DNA from: an uncultured Verrucomicrobiota bacterium
GTDB lineage: Bacteria > Verrucomicrobiota > Verrucomicrobiia > Opitutales > Intestinicryptomonadaceae
Assembly: GCA_949293415.1 (NCBI GenBank)
Contig: CASFDK010000037.1
Span: forward strand, 62,001 to 126,000
DNA length: 64,000 nt
Direction of reading: 5' to 3'
A program made the translations under genes and the position numbers. Below are positions 60,704 through 64,000 of this stretch, in pieces. Below the pieces are notes generated by a model that saw nothing but the letters and a program-made list of their open reading frames with translations, ran no database searches and was not told where the DNA came from. Positions within the stretch are counted from its first letter, which is position 1. Each line of letters begins with the position of its first letter.

Positions 60704-61471
60704 TTATTTAGCCTTTTTCGCGCTCTCGATGAGTGCTGCGAACGAGTCGGCTTTCAGGGCCGCGCCGCCGATGAGACCGCCGTCGATGTCCTTTTCAGCC
60801 AGCAACGCGTCGGCATTTTCGGGCTTCATCGAGCCGCCGTAGAGGATTTGAATCTTTTCCGAAACTTCTTCGCCGAAGAGCTTTGCCAGAATCTTGCGGA
60901 TTTCCGCGTGCACTTCCTGCGCCATTTCGGGAGTAGCCGTCTTGCCCGTGCCGATAGCCCATACGGGTTCGTATGCGACAACAACCTTTTCGGCTTCCTC
61001 TTTGGACAGACCTTCGAGACCGCCGATTGTCTGTGTGGATACAACGTCGATGGTCTTGTTTGCTTCGCGGTCTTCAAGCTTTTCGCCCACGCAGAGGATG
61101 GGCTTCATGCCGTTGGCGATGACGGCCTTGACCTTCTTGTTGATGAGCGCATCGTCTTCCTTGAAGTACTGGCGGCGTTCGCTGTGTCCGAGGATGACGT
61201 ATGTGCAGTCGAATTCCTTGAGCATATCCGCGGCGATTTCGCCCGTGAACGCGCCTTTGGCTTCGAAGTACATATTCTGCGCGCCGAGCTTTACGGTCGA
61301 GCCTTTGAGAGCCTTGCTTGCCGCGTCGAGAGCCGTGAACGTGGGGCATACCGCGATATCGACCGAGGTTTCGTTGCCGACTTTCGCCTTGATACCTTCG
61401 ATGAGCTCGACAGCCTTTGCGGCTGTGTTGTTCATTTTCCAGTTGCCTGCGATGAAATATTTGCGTGCCAT
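60704..61471 (-). CDS. tpiA: triosephosphate isomerase
   Basis: A 255-aa TIM barrel. It has 'FIAGNWKMNNT' with catalytic Lys, 'YVILGHSERRQYF' with His, 'VVAYEPVWAIGTGKTATPE' with Glu, and the phosphate loop 'ILYGGSMKPENA'. AAAAAGGAT sits 6 nt before the ATG. It is 28 bp after pgk on the same strand, so one glycolytic operon. Confidence 0.98.
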   Translation of the reverse strand: MARKYFIAGNWKMNNTAAKAVELIEGIKAKVGNETSVDIAVCPTFTALDAASKALKGSTVKLGAQNMYFEAKGAFTGEIAADMLKEFDCTYVILGHSERRQYFKEDDALINKKVKAVIANGMKPILCVGEKLEDREANKTIDVVSTQTIGGLEGLSKEEAEKVVVAYEPVWAIGTGKTATPEMAQEVHAEIRKILAKLFGEEVSEKIQILYGGSMKPENADALLAEKDIDGGLIGGAALKADSFAALIESAKKAK

Positions 61472-61499
61472 AGTTTTTATCCTTTTTTAATTTGTATAG

Positions 61500-62708
61500 T
61501 TAGCATTTTTTGTCGAGAACCGCAACCCCGGGGAGTTCCTTGCCTTCGAGGAATTCGAGCGACGCGCCGCCGCCCGTGGAGATGAAGCTTACGTCCTTTG
61601 CGAAGCCACTCTTCTTGATTGCCTTTACCGAGTCGCCGCCGCCGATGATGCTGATTGCACCCGACTTTGCAACGGCTTCCGCGATTGCGAACGTGCCCTT
61701 TGCGCAGTCCTTGATTTCGAAGATGCCCATCGGACCGTTCCAGAGGATGGTCTTGCTCTTTGCAATCTGTTCCTTGTAAAGCTCGATTGTCTTCGGACCG
61801 ATGTCTACGCCTGCCCAGCCTTCTTCGATGTTGCCGCCCATTACTTCGAGGGGACCCACTTTGCCCGCCGCGAAGTCGATGGATTGCGTTACCGCATTGT
61901 CGACGGGCAGGAGGAACTTAACGCCCTTCTTTTCCGCCTTAGCCAAAGCCTGCTTTGCGAGGTCGATCTTATCGGGTTCCACGAGGCTCGTGCCGGTCGT
62001 GCGGCCCTGTGCGAGCGCGAAGGTGTACGCCATTGCGCCGCCGATGAGCATTGCGTCGCACTTGTCGAGAAGCGAGTCGATAACCGTAATTTTGTCGGAG
62101 ACCTTCGAGCCACCGAGGATGACCGTGAACGGACGTACGGGATTTTCGGTCTTCGAGCCGAGGAATTCGAGTTCCTTTTCGATGAGCAGACCCGCAACCT
62201 TAATCGGCAGATATGCCGCAACGCCCGCGGTTGTCGCGTGCGCTCTGTGCGCCGTGCCGAAGGCATCGTTTACATACGCTTCCGCGCCCGTGTCTTCCAC
62301 GAGCTTCTTCGCAAATTCGGGATCGTTCTTCTTTTCTTCCGAGTAGAAGCGCGAGTTTTCGAGCAGAACAACGTCGCCTGCCTTCATCTTGGAGCAGGCT
62401 TCCTTGACCTTTTCGCCGATGCAGTCGTCGACGAACGTAACGTTCTTGCCGAGCTTTTCGGCGAGAGCCTTTGCCACGGGAGCGAGCGAGAACTGCGTAT
62501 CCGCCTTGCTTTTCGGGCGTCCGAGGTGGCTGGTGAGAACGACCATTGCACCTTCGTCGAGGAGGTACTGGATAGTGGGCAACGCCGCAACAATGCGGGT
62601 GTCGTCGCTGATATTGCCCTGAGCGTCAAAGGGCACGTTGAAATCGACGCGAACGAAAACTTTCTTTCCCTTCAGGTCGACGTCTTTGATGGTCTTGATG
62701 TTTGACAT
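61500..62708 (-). CDS. pgk: phosphoglycerate kinase
   Basis: A 402-aa bilobed kinase. It has '[13 protein letters not shown]', '[10 protein letters not shown]', '[22 protein letters not shown]', 'GGSKVSDKI' and '[15 protein letters not shown]', then '[10 protein letters not shown]'. The start at MSNIKTIKD (62708) is preferred; an ATG 90 bp upstream lies within the promoter. It is first in the pgk-tpiA operon. Confidence 0.97.
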   Translation of the reverse strand: MSNIKTIKDVDLKGKKVFVRVDFNVPFDAQGNISDDTRIVAALPTIQYLLDEGAMVVLTSHLGRPKSKADTQFSLAPVAKALAEKLGKNVTFVDDCIGEKVKEACSKMKAGDVVLLENSRFYSEEKKNDPEFAKKLVEDTGAEAYVNDAFGTAHRAHATTAGVAAYLPIKVAGLLIEKELEFLGSKTENPVRPFTVILGGSKVSDKITVIDSLLDKCDAMLIGGAMAYTFALAQGRTTGTSLVEPDKIDLAKQALAKAEKKGVKFLLPVDNAVTQSIDFAAGKVGPLEVMGGNIEEGWAGVDIGPKTIELYKEQIAKSKTILWNGPMGIFEIKDCAKGTFAIAEAVAKSGAISIIGGGDSVKAIKKSGFAKDVSFISTGGGASLEFLEGKELPGVAVLDKKC

Positions 62709-62747
62709 ATTCGTTACTTTTTGAGGTTTTAAAAAATTTAAGCCCTC

Positions 62748-62776
62748 CATATTTGGGCTTGCCCGAAAAATTGCAA
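62748..62776 (-). promoter_or_regulatory. promoter of pgk-tpiA
   Basis: Minus strand TTGCAA (62776-62771), 17-nt spacer, AATATG (62753-62748), leaving a leader of about 33 nt. Confidence 0.48.
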
Positions 62777-63083
62777 GTAGATTATTTCGCCCGACCATTC
62801 GCGCGCGGGCTATTTTTTCCGGCGGAAGAGTTTTTCCGCCGCCGTTTTAACATCGCAATTTGTGGCGTATGACGCGTAGTGCAGGGTGGAGACTGCACTC
62901 AATTACGGGGGCTTCGCCTCCGAGTGGGCATTTTGCTCCGCAAAATAACCGCCCGCATTTCCCATCCGAACTCCGTTTATTCTATCGAACAAGTATATCA
63001 AACAGGTTTTTCGATAACCAACAAAATAAGTTCGAACCAACAAAGCCATTGAGCGGCGAAACGCCGTTCAATGCGTACTCATG

Positions 63084-63113
63084 CAAAAAAGGCGCGACTA
63101 TAGTCGTCGCGCC
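63084..63113 (-). terminator. terminator of guaB
   Basis: Minus strand GGCGCGAC-GACTATA-GTCGCGCC followed by six T, 54 bp after the guaB stop. Confidence 0.92.
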
Positions 63114-63166
63114 GAGGTATCACAAGAAGGAACGAAGTTCCGACGGCGTGCAGGCTCCAGCCTGCC

Positions 63167-64000
63167 TTACTTGGAGGGTTGTTTGATTTCGATGATGTCG
63201 TGGGGGGCGCTTTCCTTTTGACCCGCGCCCGTCAGACGGGTGAAACGCGCATTTTTGCGGAGCTCGGGGAGCGTCTTCGCCCCGAGATAGCCCATACCGC
63301 TTTGAATGCCGCCGACGAAAATCTTGAGGGCTTCGTCGAGCGAAGAGGAAACTTCCTTGAGTGCTTCGACGCCCTCGGCGGTGATTTTGTCGTTCTTGAC
63401 CTTGAGGTCGTGCCCATAACGCGCGGCACTGCCGGCTTTCATCGCAGCCAGGCTGCCCATGCCGCGGTACTGCTTGTACATCTTGCCGTTGATTTCCATC
63501 ACCTGACCGGGGGCTTCGGGGCAACCCGCAAGCAATCCGCCGCAAATCATGGCGTCGGCGAGCGTGAGGGCCTTGACCATATCGCCGCTCTTGGTGATGC
63601 CGCCGTCGGCAATGATTCTTACGCCGCATTTTTGAGCTGCCTTCGAGCATACGTAAAGGGCTGTAAGCTGGGGAATTCCGACACCCGCAACAATGCGCGT
63701 TGTGCAAATCGAACCGGGACCCTGACCGATTTTGATGGCGTCTGCACCGCATTCGGCGAGGTATTCGACACCCGCGCCGTTGGTGACATTGCCGCCGATG
63801 AGCGTGAGGTCGGGGAACGCCTTGCGGAGAGCCTTGACCGTCGAGCCGACACCTTCCGTGAAGCCGTGCGCAGTGGAGACTGCGGCAACGTCCAAGCCTT
63901 CGTCGACGAGCGCGCCGACATGGTTTATGATGTTGTCGAAATCGACAGTGCCGTCCTTGTGGCGCATCATGGCAATCGACGCGCCGCAGAGCAGGCGGAA
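63167..64000 (-). CDS. guaB: IMP dehydrogenase, C-terminal part (runs off right edge)
   Basis: The visible 278 codons cover the second half of the (beta/alpha)8 barrel: '[36 protein letters not shown]' with the catalytic Cys, '[31 protein letters not shown]', the flap region around '[10 protein letters not shown]...GHDLK', and '[36 protein letters not shown]'. The start and CBS domains lie beyond position 64000. The protein ends '[11 protein letters not shown]'. It is the rate-limiting enzyme of guanine nucleotide synthesis. Confidence 0.95.
   Translation of the reverse strand, partial: FRLLCGASIAMMRHKDGTVDFDNIINHVGALVDEGLDVAAVSTAHGFTEGVGSTVKALRKAFPDLTLIGGNVTNGAGVEYLAECGADAIKIGQGPGSICTTRIVAGVGIPQLTALYVCSKAAQKCGVRIIADGGITKSGDMVKALTLADAMICGGLLAGCPEAPGQVMEINGKMYKQYRGMGSLAAMKAGSAARYGHDLKVKNDKITAEGVEALKEVSSSLDEALKIFVGGIQSGMGYLGAKTLPELRKNARFTRLTGAGQKESAPHDIIEIKQPSK

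Larger units (their letters stand above)
62709..63166. other. hairpin-rich spacer between guaB and pgk
   Basis: A 458-bp spacer with no supportable gene. It contains the pgk promoter and at least eight short inverted repeats: 62821-62840, GTGCAG/CTGCAC 62879-62898, GGGGGC-TTC-GCCTCC about 62907-62921, ATTTTGC-TCC-GCAAAAT 62930-62946, 63047-63073 (12 bp), the guaB terminator, GGAAC-GAA-GTTCC near 63130 and GCAGGCT-CC-AGCCTGC near 63150. Confidence 0.6.

Noticed and set aside
63020-63050. GTTCGAACC resembling a tRNA T-loop
   Set aside because: No acceptor stem, anticodon arm or D-loop could be fitted around it.

Overview
The window looks like chromosomal DNA of a gut- or host-associated member of the Verrucomicrobiota, most likely Opitutales-like. 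I infer this from overall character, not from a marker alignment: moderately high GC, many TTCGAA/AATTTTCG-type codons, weak or absent Shine-Dalgarno sites, a Lys/Ala/Pro-rich histone-like protein, the long (about 600 aa) form of IspG, GYF_2/DUF4328 membrane proteins, and tightly packed operons with 4-bp ATGA overlaps. I see no phage, insertion sequence, CRISPR array or tRNA.

Left part (1-9.05 kb). A minus-strand operon runs GTPase with zinc ribbon (double-GTPase type) > GAP1-N-like protein > 923-aa coiled-coil membrane protein > GYF_2 protein > NAD kinase. It is divergent from an ECF sigma/anti-sigma pair whose gene is preceded by a textbook ECF promoter. rplU-rpmA follow and end at a strong terminator. 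9.05-15.3 kb: a 6S RNA candidate (minus), then a redox/detoxification-type cluster (CMD-cupin, DUF4405 membrane protein, exported flavodoxin, two alpha/beta hydrolases, AraC regulator) with a repeated GAATCGGGC motif in its divergent promoter. 15.3-20.1 kb: a GH28-like secreted glycosidase, an ACP/acyl ligase/FabG-like trio, and the histone-like gene. 20.1-24.5 kb: two proteins of unknown function, then rnhC and rnhB side by side.

The most striking element is at 25.8-26.0 kb, downstream of carA. A promoter is followed by a 20-codon leader ORF dense in Tyr and Phe codons, an antiterminator segment made by its last codons, and a strong intrinsic terminator. Together they form a complete Phe/Tyr attenuator in front of two tandem paralogous DRE-TIM aldolase-like genes that normally carry no such regulation. 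This ties an uncharacterised enzyme pair to aromatic amino acid supply.

28-37 kb holds prs, a GYF_2/DUF4328 protein, an endonuclease/phosphatase-family protein with ribE, two divergent DNA-binding proteins around a perfect 20-bp palindrome, hemolysin-III, dCMP deaminase, YqgE, and the DUF192-mnmE operon. 37-47.5 kb is one long plus-strand gene train: M24 peptidase, double-PDZ protein, a TonB energising set (DUF3450-like, two MotA/TolQ/ExbB, ExbD, TonB, TPR), folate genes folP-folB-folK, rsmI and a Ppx/GppA phosphatase. A secreted nucleoside hydrolase follows.

48.8-64 kb is minus-strand housekeeping: gyrB-gyrA; SRP RNA (ffs) directly upstream of uppS-cdsA-dxr-rseP-ispG (isoprenoid, phospholipid and envelope biogenesis); pgk-tpiA; and the 3' part of guaB. 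Two long spacers (9050-9382 and 62709-63166) are unusually rich in short hairpins.
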